Below, one piece after another: positions 1 to 10,140 of a stretch of 64,000 nucleotides of DNA. The stretch is from Bemisia tabaci (taxonomy: Eukaryota; Arthropoda; Insecta; Hemiptera; Aleyrodidae). The notes beneath the pieces are model-generated. The model saw nothing but the letters and a program-made list of their open reading frames with translations, was not told where the DNA came from and ran no database searches. The stretch covers positions 77,661,345 to 77,725,344 of the forward strand of contig NC_092794.1 in assembly GCF_918797505.1 (NCBI RefSeq). The letters run 5' to 3'. A program made the translations under genes and the position numbers. Numbering within the stretch: position 1 is the stretch's first letter; every line of letters begins with the position of its first letter.

Positions 1-454
1 GACCTTTGACACCCAGTATTGTATCGCTTTAATTACATACTGCAACGAGGGATAGAGCTCCTATTTGCCTTGAGCCCAACGATTGATGCGGATTGACTCT
101 GTGAGTAACATGGATATCCAGAGTTACAGCGTGGGTGGATTAGCAGCTAAGCGGTGACATGGTTGGCACTCTCGATTACGAGTTTTCTTGTCTGAAGGAA
201 GGATGACATCGGTTAGGCCTTTCACGCCACGAAAAAGGCTACAAATGAAGATTGACTTTACTTTAAATGGATGTCTAACCAACCTGGACTTAACTTAGAT
301 AATCTGGATCAACTTTACTAATCGACGCTTCATCTTTATTTTTCAGTGCGTGGAGTATCATCGTTCCAGGATCATCAACTTTCTCATCAGGTCGTATTGT
401 TTCGGTCTAATTAGTTTATTATTTAGTTTCGACTGAACCGTTCAGGTTCATTTA
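1..454 (+). other. 5' leader of the Ty3/gypsy element
   Basis: No ORF is visible. The stretch precedes gag on the same strand and is most simply the untranslated leader of the retrotransposon. The 5' LTR must lie mostly or wholly upstream of the window, because I could not match these bases to anything in 7.5-10 kb. A splice-acceptor-like string (a T-rich run followed by cag) ends near 346, but no donor is visible in the window, so splicing is only a possibility. Confidence 0.4.
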
Positions 455-499
455 TTGTGTTTATTGTACGCAGTTATTCAAATATTATCTTCTGTCAAA

Positions 500-1761
500 A
501 TGAGTGGTGATCAAGGATACAACACCAGAGACTATCAATCTCGCCGACCCCCAATACCTGGTTTTCAGCCTCGTAGAGGTCGTGGTCACTCAGTGCCCAA
601 TGTTGTTAGGCATCCTGGGCCTCATTTTCAAGGAATGGATGTTCATAGACCTTTGCTTCCTCTCAATCCGAATGTGATTATTAATCAGGGCAGTAATGCT
701 CCAACCCCCCCCCCCCTCCTCCAAATCAAAATAGATTTGTTTTGGTTGAAAACCAGTCAAACTCAAGGGTGTTTACTACCCTTCCACCTAATTACCCTCC
801 GCGATTCCAGACTTTTGGTCACTTGCCGAATAATATCTATCAAACGCCTCCAGTAACTCCTGAGCAACAGCCAGCGGGTGCTGTCAATAGACCTAGACCA
901 CGTAGTGTTTCTCCTGTGCCATCGACAAGCTCTATCAGTACAGAGCGTGCGTTTAGTATCCTTTTGGATAGGTTTGAGGCTCTTGACTCTAAAGTTTCTG
1001 AAAAATTTAATGTTTTGGAGAGTAAAATTCCGACTCTAGTAGAAAATAGTTTACTGGATCAAGTGAAAAAGGAGTCGCTTCAAGATGTAACCCCTAAATT
1101 AAATAAAGAAAGTAAGATCACATCCATATCCAATTCTAGCATACATTCCAGAGAGAGTCAAGTTACTCGAAAGAAAAGTACAATGAAAATTCGTGACCCT
1201 CAGTCCTTTGATGGAAACTTGGATAACCTACATCCCAGAGATTTCATAAAAAACTTAGTTACATTCTTTGATTATCACAACGTTCATGACTCCGATAGAT
1301 TAGATCACATGTATAGATTTTTGAAAGGTGAAGCAATGATTTGGTTTAGGGCTAGGCAGCACTTTAGTTCTTTTAAGGATTTTGAAGATGAGTTTTTTAA
1401 ATTTTATTGGGGACCCGCAGAGCAATCATCTATTGCAGCCTCGCTTTATGCTGGTCGATATTCTGATAAGGATAAGCTTGCTTCTTATTTTTTGAAATAT
1501 ATGCGTGATCTTCAATTTTTAGATGAGCCCATTTCGGACTCAAATATAATCGCGGCAGTTCTCACGCATTTTCCTAGGGATGTGCAACAGCACTTCACCC
1601 AACCTGGGGAAAACACAATTGATTCAGAGTTGGCCAAGTTACAGCGCCTTGACAAAATCCGAAAAACTGGTTCTAAGAAAGGAGTGGAACAACCAAAAGT
1701 TTTCACAAAAAAGTTTGTGCCCCAGCCTCAGCGAGTCTCATGTGTTGAGAATATTGAATAG
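500..1761 (+). pseudogene. Ty3/gypsy gag, frameshifted
   Basis: Capsid-type Gag of a Ty3/gypsy retrotransposon, which would package element RNA into virus-like particles. The likely start at 500 (MSGDQGY) opens a basic, Pro/Arg-rich N-terminus in frame 2. A run of about 13 C around 706-718 then moves the reading to frame 1, where a second open stretch (742-1761) holds a retrotransposon-gag-like domain with the signature MIWFRARQHFSSFKDFEDEF at about 1337-1396. The frame ends at a TAG at 1759-1761, followed by more short stops, and no CCHC zinc knuckle is seen. The homopolymer frameshift and the missing nucleocapsid both point to a decayed copy; a homopolymer assembly error could explain the frameshift alone. 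Confidence 0.75.
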
Positions 1762-2109
1762 TCAAATAATGAATGGGAACAGTGTGAGAGCAACAATGAC
1801 CAGTCTTTAAACTAAACTTGAGTTGTCCAGAATCTGAGTCGAGTTCAGAGCTCTCTACTCACAAGGGGAGTCTACGAAGTGACATCCTGGGATTGGGTTC
1901 ATTTTGCTTGTACATGAAGAAGAGACAAATCTAAGGTTGACGTATTTTTTTTTTAGCCGCCACCTCCCAACCGTTCTCGAGATATCGATTTTTAAAGTTA
2001 CGATTTTTGCACTTTTCCGCGCGGAGTTCCGGCGAGTCAACTGAGCGCCGGCAAGCTGCACGAAGCGCGTTTCCTATCAGTGCTGCAGACCGGCCATTTT
2101 TATCAATAG

Positions 2110-2180
2110 TTCCGTGGCCGAGTGGTAGAGTGTTCGCCTACCGTTCCGTTAATCGCGGGTTCGAATCCCGCTTTGAGCCG
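2110..2180 (+). pseudogene. tRNA-like Pol III box A/B segment (left arm, copy 1)
   Basis: Contains a box-A-like GTGGCCGAGTGGTAGAG and a perfect T-arm (GCGGG TTCGAAT CCCGC) with box B GGTTCGAATCC. The anticodon arm does not fold convincingly and the acceptor ends do not pair, so this is a tRNA-derived promoter module, not a functional tRNA. It is mirrored at 2587-2657. Confidence 0.6.
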
Positions 2181-2586
2181 TAACTTATAGGGTACGCCGC
2201 AATGCGTTTTTACAAGTTTTCTTTATTTTTATCACACACCAAGGGGTCCGCCCTCTGGCCGCTGCGCGGCCCAACCCCCGGGGCGAAAAGGCGCGCTTCG
2301 CGGCAAGCGAAATCATCGAAATCGACCGTTGACGGTTACTACTTTTAATTGAATGATAAAATGATGTTTCAAATAAAAATTTCCCACCACACTATATTCT
2401 TAATGACTTTTTCCTTACTCTGAATTTGCAACCGTCAACGGTCGATTTCGATGATTCCCCTCGCCGCGAAGCGCGCCTTTTCGCCCCGGGGGTTGGGCCG
2501 CGTAGCGGCCAGGGGGCGGACCCCTTGGTGTGTGATAAAAATAAAGAAAACTTGTAAAAACGCATTGCGGCGTACCCTATAAGTTA

Positions 2587-2657
2587 CGGCTCAAAGCGGG
2601 ATTCGAACCCGCGATCAACGGAACGGTAGGCGAACACTCTACCACTCGGCCACGGAA
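2587..2657 (-). pseudogene. tRNA-like Pol III box A/B segment (right arm, copy 1)
   Basis: Reverse-complement partner of the tRNA-like module at 2110-2180, with the same box A and box B. It would be transcribed toward the centre of the element, convergent with its twin. Confidence 0.6.
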
Positions 2658-2907
2658 CTATTGATAAGAATGGCCGGTCTGCAGCGCTGATAGGAAACGC
2701 GCTTCGTGCAGCTTGCCGGCGCTCAGTTGACTCGCCGGAACTCCGCGCGGAAACGTGCAAAAATCGTAACTTTAAAAATCGATATCTCGAGAACGGTTGG
2801 GAGGTGGCGGCTAAAAAAAAATACGTCAACCTTAGATTTGTCTCTTCTTCATGTACAAGCAAAATGAACCCAATCCCAGGATGTCACTTCGTAGACTCCC
2901 CTTGTCA

Positions 2908-4201
2908 GTCCCCTGTTAAAAGTTCCACTTTTCAGTCTGCGTCAGCTCAAATAACCAACAGCTCTAAAAATCTACCATCATGGCTTGATTCTGCAATAAG
3001 CAATACAAACTCACACTATTGTTTTGTTAGAGTGAGCTTAGCGTCGGCTGAATCAGAAATTCCTACTCGATGGCTTCTTATGATACCACATTGTATGCTC
3101 GATGAATCATTAGGATTCAAAACTCCTTCTCTCACTGTTAACTTCTCTCCAGTTTTTGAATTTCTGATTTCAGATCTACTAGCACTTTTCCAATATTGTT
3201 TAAAAGTTGCCTTTACCCAATATACAGCTATTCTAATTATACTGCACAATCTCGATACAGTCAGATATTTCAATTGTTCTTTCAACAAACTAACTTTAAA
3301 TGAGAATCTTCTGAGTGATATTTTAGACTTGTTGGTGAAGCTTTCAAAGTTAACTCCTATTATCTTTTCAGAAATCCTTCATTTACAGGGGAACTCAAAT
3401 TTTAATGCGTTTTTAAACGTAATCAATAGTAAAATTCAATATAATGTTGAAACTCTTTGCCAAAATTCTTGTTTTCTTTCGTTAAATAAAAATAAGGAAA
3501 TTAAAAAAGCTCAAGCTTCTGAAAGCTCAAACCCTCTTGTGCGGCAAATTATTTTAACTAAGCTTGCTCTAGTAACGAATGTTAATTGTAACGAAATTAA
3601 CCAAGTTTGTAAACCTACTGCCCAACTTCAAGACTATTCTGATGTAATCCCGACTGATGAATTTTTGTTAGAGGAAAGTGAACCCCAGCTTACCAATACT
3701 CGTTTTAAATCTCCGTTTGTTTCCATTAAAATTTCAGGACATTCATTCGAGGCAATGGCGGACTCAGGAAGTGAAGTTACACTGATGAGCAAAGACTTTT
3801 ATGAAAGTGTTTGCAATACTACCAAACATTCGTTTGACATCTTACCGACAACTGGCATTTTTCTTAAAGGTGTTACTGGTGTCCGATCTAAAACCGTAAG
3901 CTTTCAGATTTATGCTGTTTTAACTTTTAATAACCATGATCTCCCTAAGACTATTTTGATAGTCCCAAATATCAATGCCGACTTTATTTTGGGAATCGAT
4001 TTCTTTACTCAGTACCATGGAACAATAGACTGCGCTCATCAGTGTGTGACTTTGCTGAACGATCGCCTGCGCATACCATTTTTACGTTATGTAACTAATA
4101 TTAAGATCAACTCTACGGCAATTGTTCAGCCTGAGTTTAAGCCTACGTTAGTTTTACTTGCTGATAGTCACGGCAGAGATGCACGAGCTTCTGGCAGATA
4201 G
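2908..4201 (+). pseudogene. Ty3/gypsy protease region
   Basis: Continuation of the gypsy coding region after the foldback insertion. The ORF nominally starts at 2804, but its first 34 or so codons are foldback sequence; the retrotransposon part begins at 2908. About 270 residues of unrecognised sequence come first. They are followed by a retroviral-type aspartic protease with the active-site string ADSGSEVTLMS (about 3761-3793) and the downstream hydrophobic-Gly motif ADFILGIDFF (about 3978-4007). The ORF ends in LLADSHGRD, which looks like the first catalytic block of an SGNH hydrolase; the rest of that domain continues in another frame in the pol ORF from 4158. A single-base shift therefore separates the two ORFs, by programmed frameshifting or by decay. 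Confidence 0.7.
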
Positions 4202-4640
4202 ACTTCCTGATTTTAAAATAATTGTTCAATTTATTCCAGGAGCAACTTTTGCTGAAGTAATACAAGACTTGGCAAAATTTTGTCAGAATTTAACATCTTC
4301 TGATTTTCTTTATATAATAGCAGGAACGAACAATCTCAATTTATCTAAAAGTAAAGCACTTTTAAAATCTGAATTTGATTTTACACCATTAACTTCTCTA
4401 AAATGTGAAGTGTCATTTTTCGAAATTTTCAACAGACAAGACACAGCTAAGTTTAATTCACAAATTTCAGAATTAAACCTACACTTCTCAAAAATTCTGA
4501 AGAAAACCTCTTGCTCTCTTATTCCAACTAAAGATTTATTTTCTGAATCCAATTTTACCCAAAACGGGCTACATCTATCTTGGTCGGGTAAAAATAAATT
4601 GGCCGACCTTATCTGCGAGAAAACTCGTGTAGCTCGTGCA
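4140..4640 (+). other. SGNH/GDSL-esterase-like segment inside gypsy pol
   Basis: Four motifs in the right order suggest an SGNH hydrolase fold between protease and RT. They are ADSH (block I, protease frame, about 4160), a Gly in PGATF (block II, about 4236), GTNN (block III, about 4324) and NGLHLS (block V, about 4564). In active family members block V is DxxH; here Asp is replaced by Asn, and block I reads ADS rather than GDS. The catalytic Ser and His are present while the acid is missing, so the activity is doubtful. The frame break between blocks I and II also splits it. Confidence 0.55.
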
Positions 4641-7475
4641 TCCAATGACTACCCATCTAAGAAGATGTCCTTACAACAATCTGAAATTAAATTAAGACTT
4701 ATTTATATTGGTGGAACTTTTGTTGAAGATGGGAGCTCTGAACTCTCTCATGATCTTGAATCAGTAATACTGTATTCGAGAATTACTGAAATTGATATGC
4801 TTACTGATGAACAAATTCGTTTAAAAATATTTAATTGTCAGTTAGAACCTGATTTGAAAACTAAATTGTTAAATGTATTAGTTAAGCGACGCCGTGCTTT
4901 TTCCTCAAGGCCGGGAAAAATTAAAGGTTTTGTTCATAAACTTATAGTTAAGGATGAAACTCTATTTACAGATAAGTCGCATCCTGTACATGAATCTCGT
5001 CGAGCCAAAGCCCGACAAGAGTTACAACGGCTCATTGAAATCTCTTGTGTAAAAGAAAGTTCTAGCCCTTTTCGAAATCCATCAGTTGTAGTAGATAAAA
5101 AAGATGGCACGGTGCGCCTCTGCCTCGATGCTCGAACTTTGAATAAGCGTTTAATTTCCGATGCTGAAACCCCTGAAGCCATCGACAATCTCTTGTACCG
5201 TTTCCCGAAACCAGCTTTTATGTCAAAACTTGATTGTGTCTCTTCGTTTTTACAAGTAGAATTACACCCTGATTCTTGGGATTATGTAGCTTTCACTTTT
5301 GAAGGAAAGAACTACACATGGATCCGAGTCCCATTTGGTTTATGTGTTAGTATGCAAGCCTTCCTCAAGGCTATGTATTATGTATTTGGCCCATCTTTCC
5401 ATTGGCTTTTAAAATATGTTGATGACCTGGGATTGGTCTCTGAGACTTTTGAGCTCCATATTTCACATCTTGACCGTACTCTAGAACGCGCTGAAGAAGT
5501 CAACCTGACATTCAATTTTCCAAAAAGCGAATTCATTCTACCATCACTAGAATTTGTTGGGTATGTCCTCTCTAAAGATGGTATATCTATGCAACCGTCA
5601 AAAGTACGTTGTATTAGAGAATTCCCAGTTCCTAAAAATAAAAAAGCTCTTCAAAGCTTTATTGGTTTTGTTAAATTTTATTCTAAATTTCACTTAAATC
5701 ACTCTAAATTACTACAGCCCTTATTTCATCTTCTGAAGAAAGATGCTGCGTGGAAGTGGACGGATGCGGAGCAGAGGGCTTTCGATGACATTAAGGAAAA
5801 CTTTATTAACGATGTTGTATTAGCGTTCCCTCAATACGATAAGGAGTTCTATCTGAACACAGATGCTAGCTATCTGGCAGTAAGTGGCGAGTTATTTCAG
5901 TACGACGATGAAGGCCATCGCCGACCAATAATCTTTTATAGTAGAACATTAACTGCGCCTGAAATGAATTATTTTACAACCGAAATTGAACTATTATCGA
6001 TTGTAGTTGGTTGTCAAAAATTCCGTCAATTTATCCTGGGATTTCCCACTACAGTGCTGACAGATCACCATGCCTTAACTTTTCCTAAAAACTCAGTTCT
6101 TACAGCTGGCCGAATAACTCGCTGGTCTTTGTTTCTACAGCAATTTAACTTGAATATTCAGTTTATTAAAGGCAAGGAAAATATTGCTGCCGACGTCCTT
6201 TCTAGGTATCCGCCTGAACTTCACTCACTCCCTCCAACCGAAGCAGAACTTTGTGTTAACTTTTCTAGAGCATATTTACCGGCCGACTTAGTTAGCCTAA
6301 TCTCTGATCTTGCAAAGCACCAACAAAATGATCCTCGCTTAGGAAAAATGTATGCTAAAATCAAAGATAAGATCCCATTTAAAGGTGATAGTTTCTATCT
6401 TTTATTTGAAAATCACCTGTTTACTAAATTTGCGAAAGATGAATCCTGGAAATTATGCATACCTAAGTCACTTGAAAAAACTGTTATTGAACTAGCTCAC
6501 CAATCTATTGGCCATTTTAGGTCCAAGAAAACTTATTGTTATTTAAAATCATTTGTAACTTTTAACCGCTTAGAAGCCAAGGTTAGAGCCATGGTGACGG
6601 CATGTATCGACTGTCAAAAGTGTAAAGTACCGAACAAAACATATCATGCTCCCTTTAAGTCAGTAACTGCTAGTAAACCCTTAGAGCTCTTATCGGTTGA
6701 TTTGTTTGGCCAACTACCCAAAGCTAAAGGTAATTTTTCACTCGTCTTTGTTTGTTTGGATATTTATACTAAGCATGTAAAACTATACCCTGTTAGAAAA
6801 GGTACTGCTGTTATTGTAACTAGAAAGTTCTTGGAGAACTATGTAAAAGATGTAGGTAAACCTCAAAAAGTAATTTCAGATCGTGGCCCGTGTTTCAAAG
6901 CAGGCTATTGGCATACAAAATTAAAAGAAGCTGGAATAGAGCCAACACATTCTGCTGTGTACCACCCGGAATCAAATCCAGTAGAACGCTATATGCGTAT
7001 TATAGGTGAAATGTGCCGGATATATTGTAATGATAAACATACAAAATGGGTCGAACATCTACCCTTCTTAGAAAATTGTATCAATCACACTGTAAGTGAG
7101 TCTACAGGTATTACGCCGATAGAGGCAATGAAACATGAGAGTCCATACAACTTCCTCTCAACAATTATCAATTTTCCAAGCTCTGACTCTCCAGTTGACT
7201 TTAAATTCAAACTTTCAATTCTTGAAGCCACCTCACGCAAACAAGCTGCGAAACGTAAAGTATCTCATGATAATAAACATGAATTGTACCATTTTAAAGT
7301 TGGCCAACAGGTCTTGGTAAGAACCCACTATCTATCTGACGCTCTAAGTGGCAAAATTAAAAAGTTCTTTTGCCTATTTGAAGGACCTTTTACCATCGTT
7401 AAGGAAGTAGGAGATAATGCTTTTAGTTTAAAAAATATGGATACTGGCGAAATCTACGGTACCCATAATGTTTAA
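4158..7475 (+). CDS. Ty3/gypsy Pol: SGNH-like, RT, RNase H, integrase
   Basis: A 1105-codon open frame encoding the replication enzymes of a Ty3/gypsy element. Residues 1-150 carry most of an SGNH-hydrolase-like segment (GTNN near 56, NGLHLS near 136). Reverse transcriptase spans about 290-480, with YVDD near 420. RNase H spans about 560-690 (NTDAS near 565, TDHHAL near 635). The integrase has an HHCC zinc module (HQSIGH near 780, CIDC near 812) and D, D, E residues in SVDLFG, ISDRGP and NPVERY (near 848, 907 and 941). The ORF stops at a TAA in the spot where related proteins continue HNV-x-LKP; the next codons still read HLKPF, so the stop is a late nonsense mutation removing only a short tail. 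Despite 3.3 kb of open frame, the upstream breaks mean this copy cannot be autonomous. Confidence 0.85.
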   Translation: MLIVTAEMHELLADRLPDFKIIVQFIPGATFAEVIQDLAKFCQNLTSSDFLYIIAGTNNLNLSKSKALLKSEFDFTPLTSLKCEVSFFEIFNRQDTAKFNSQISELNLHFSKILKKTSCSLIPTKDLFSESNFTQNGLHLSWSGKNKLADLICEKTRVARASNDYPSKKMSLQQSEIKLRLIYIGGTFVEDGSSELSHDLESVILYSRITEIDMLTDEQIRLKIFNCQLEPDLKTKLLNVLVKRRRAFSSRPGKIKGFVHKLIVKDETLFTDKSHPVHESRRAKARQELQRLIEISCVKESSSPFRNPSVVVDKKDGTVRLCLDARTLNKRLISDAETPEAIDNLLYRFPKPAFMSKLDCVSSFLQVELHPDSWDYVAFTFEGKNYTWIRVPFGLCVSMQAFLKAMYYVFGPSFHWLLKYVDDLGLVSETFELHISHLDRTLERAEEVNLTFNFPKSEFILPSLEFVGYVLSKDGISMQPSKVRCIREFPVPKNKKALQSFIGFVKFYSKFHLNHSKLLQPLFHLLKKDAAWKWTDAEQRAFDDIKENFINDVVLAFPQYDKEFYLNTDASYLAVSGELFQYDDEGHRRPIIFYSRTLTAPEMNYFTTEIELLSIVVGCQKFRQFILGFPTTVLTDHHALTFPKNSVLTAGRITRWSLFLQQFNLNIQFIKGKENIAADVLSRYPPELHSLPPTEAELCVNFSRAYLPADLVSLISDLAKHQQNDPRLGKMYAKIKDKIPFKGDSFYLLFENHLFTKFAKDESWKLCIPKSLEKTVIELAHQSIGHFRSKKTYCYLKSFVTFNRLEAKVRAMVTACIDCQKCKVPNKTYHAPFKSVTASKPLELLSVDLFGQLPKAKGNFSLVFVCLDIYTKHVKLYPVRKGTAVIVTRKFLENYVKDVGKPQKVISDRGPCFKAGYWHTKLKEAGIEPTHSAVYHPESNPVERYMRIIGEMCRIYCNDKHTKWVEHLPFLENCINHTVSESTGITPIEAMKHESPYNFLSTIINFPSSDSPVDFKFKLSILEATSRKQAAKRKVSHDNKHELYHFKVGQQVLVRTHYLSDALSGKIKKFFCLFEGPFTIVKEVGDNAFSLKNMDTGEIYGTHNV

Positions 7476-10140
7476 CACTTAAAACCATTTGTCAAAGAAC
7501 CTGTTTTCGACTAAAATGCTGCTGTATTGTAATCAAAATGCTATTTTAGTGGGCTATGTCGACTAACCTGTAGATAGCCTAACCAAGGATGTTAGAAAAC
7601 CTCTCCTTGTAAATAATTTTGTTATATTTGTCACTCTTTGTATTTTATTATTGTTTTTATCTAATCCTTTGGTGCTGTAAGTTAATACCACTTGTTAAAG
7701 CAAACCCCAATTCTCCCTCGTTCTTTTAAGACGACCCTATGTCCCGTCTTCTCTCGGGAGAATCGGGGGTAAAATGCTACTCAGGTCAAATAGTAGCTAG
7801 ATAGTGCACTATGATGAAATGGATAAAGAATACAAAATTTTTCTTCAGAGAATTTTTTTTTGAAAAAACTATGGCCGTAGAGGTCAAGTATTTCCTAATT
7901 TTTCTTTATTAAAGTAATATTCTGGCATCAGCACAAGAAAAATAAAGATATTTTGAAGTACATAACTCATTCCCAAGAGGGAAATGTTTAGAATTAAGTA
8001 ACTCCATTTACTATTGCAAAACTCTACTAATAAGTATTTGAAACTGTGCTGACTTAAATTTTTCAGTTTCTTTTTGTCTCCCCCCCCCCCCCCTTGTCTT
8101 CTCTTACTCTGTTTTCTCTATTTTTTTTTCTCTGTGTTACCCCATCAGTTCTTAAATATTCAATGTTAGGAACTAACTCTTAGAGTGAAAAAACATCACT
8201 TAAGTGTTATCTAGCCATGCATTTTTTTTTGTTTACTATTGTTATTTTTTTTACTTCAAAATGTTAGTCTTAGTAAAAATATTTTTAGTTCACACATGAT
8301 TAAACTAAACATTGGTAAAAGGCAAGTTAGATTTTTCCAAATTATGGCATAAAAACCCCCTAGAATGACTTTGATTTGTTACCCGGCTTACTACATCAAA
8401 GTCAATCTTCTTTTTGTGTTAATTTAAACTTTATGTTTGCTAATTGTAAAATTCTTCAAAATTTAATTACAATGTCCCATTTACTTCAGCACTTTGTCAT
8501 GGAGGCAGATTTTGACAGAATGGTAAAAAATTAATTGATTTGATAAGTAGTATGGGCTGCTTAACAATTTCTTAAATTATTTTAAAATGATGTTTCAAAT
8601 TTGCTCACCATTTAAAACCAGAATCTTAACAAGTAAATTTTCTTCTGTTCAACAATGTTAATCCATCCAACATCTAAGGGTTGGTAAGAGGCAGCCTGAT
8701 TTCAATTGAACAGCCCCTAATGGATAAGCAGGATGGCCGATGCCACTAGGTGGTATCCCATTTTTGTATCTCTTTTTGTTTCGGTGTTCCGGCCAGCGGA
8801 CGAAGGTACTCCGGCACCACTTTTAAAATCCCTATCCCTTAAATCAAGTAGAATTGACGGCAGGATGGCTTGAAGCTGCTTGAGTATCCCCTAGTACAGC
8901 CAGCTAGAGGGAGATCCTACGAGGATGGAGCAGACTGGGTCACTCGTAGCTTTATTTATTTTTGTTTATTTTAAGTCCCTGATGGTTCGAGACTTTTTTT
9001 TTTTTATTTAATTTTTTTTTTTACTCCTGTCAGTGAGACTCAAGGTTGCGTTTCGATAGGCTAAGCATGATTCGCACCTTGTGGCTGTTTTTTTTTTTTT
9101 GTTATCCCAATTTTTTTTTTATTCAAAACCTTGTAGTTCTGGTAGCAATACTGAGTATAATAGTAGAATTTCTTGATTTTACGAGTTGTATGGGCAGCTG
9201 GTAATCTTTGGAATTCTATTATCATGCTAGATTTCAAACTTTGTGTGACGACATGAAATTGAAATTAGTTCTACATCCACAAATTAGGTCGTTTGTGGAG
9301 TATGGTTTCCCCAGTCCCCTAGGATTTTAATAATAGCGTAGACCTAACAAACTTGTTAAGATTCACTGCCTAACACTGCCTAACTTGTCTGCACAACAGG
9401 AAATTTACGCACACACCCCTAATTTTAAGTAACTTTAAGTAAATTTAAAACGAAGTTTCAATGTACTGCCTTACCTGACAACTGTTTATGTCAACTTTGT
9501 TTTTGTCGATTTTTTTATACTGTTTCTTTTGTAAATATGTTCAATGTTTCTGAACAAAATTTTTTTTTTGAATAAATTACGACAGAGCCGATACGGACTA
9601 AAATCAAATTAAATTCTTCCAAATTATATTTTTTTTTTCATTTCTTTTATGGTATGTTGCCTCTGCTGCATGGTCTCTTCCCTCTCGGGGAACCAGGTTT
9701 CCAAATCGCCTGACTCTGTCTGACAATTTGGGAATCTAGGGGGGTATCTGTAGCAAGGTAGTATATCAAAGTAGTTTCGCCAGAGGGCGACACTTCCCCG
9801 GTGGTTCCGGGTGGGCCATCTCTGATTGGTTGCAGTTGCCAAATGAGGATGGATCGGCCAATCAGGGATGGCGTGCCCAGGAGCCGTTGGGGAAGTCAGT
9901 TCCAGTGAGACCCGGGTCGAGACCGCGCGTCCTGATGTGAGTATATTTTTTGAAAGGTTGGGGACTTATCCCCAACCATTTTGTAAGTCCCTTTTTTGTA
10001 GTGTGTGTAGTTCCCTGCTGTGTTCTGTCGTTTCGAAAGTCTAACTTATCGTCTTCCTTTCTCTGATTTCCTTTTCTCTCTTGAGGTCTGGGCCCCGTAG
10101 CCGGGTGGCCTAGTCTCATCTTCTCGAGTTCGAGTACATC
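7476..10140. other. 3' non-coding part of gypsy element and flank
   Basis: No gene is supported. The stretch is AT-rich with long homopolymer runs (C run near 8081-8093, T runs near 8997-9020, 9090 and 9110). A purine-rich string at about 7755-7771 that ends GGGGGT could be the polypurine tract, with the 3' LTR starting just after it at TGCTACTC. An AATAAA at about 9571 could be the LTR polyadenylation signal. The second LTR is not in the window for comparison, so the LTR edges cannot be proven. The short ORFs at 9624-10119 have no recognisable content. Confidence 0.35.

Larger units (their letters stand above)
1862..2904. mobile_element. Long-TIR, tRNA-bearing DNA element, copy 1
   Basis: A 1043-bp foldback: roughly 480-bp arms at 1862-2340 and 2425-2904 are near-perfect inverted repeats around an AT-rich loop. 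The ends read CAAGGGGAGTCTACGAAG and its complement, flanked by the 3-bp direct repeat TCA (1859-1861 and 2905-2907). A second copy at 24351-25403 is flanked by TTA. A TNA 3-bp TSD is known for PIF/Harbinger transposons; assignment to that superfamily is inference, since no transposase is present. Each arm holds one tRNA-like segment and one GC-rich palindromic block. It splits the gypsy element between gag and protease and supplies the upstream in-frame codons of the protease ORF that begins at 2804. Confidence 0.85.

Noticed and set aside
1..454. 5' LTR of the gypsy element
   Set aside because: No matching 3' copy could be found in 7.5-10 kb, so an LTR call is not supported.
2110..2180. Functional tRNA gene
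   Set aside because: Box A/B and T-arm are good, but the acceptor and anticodon stems do not pair and the segment repeats in transposon arms.
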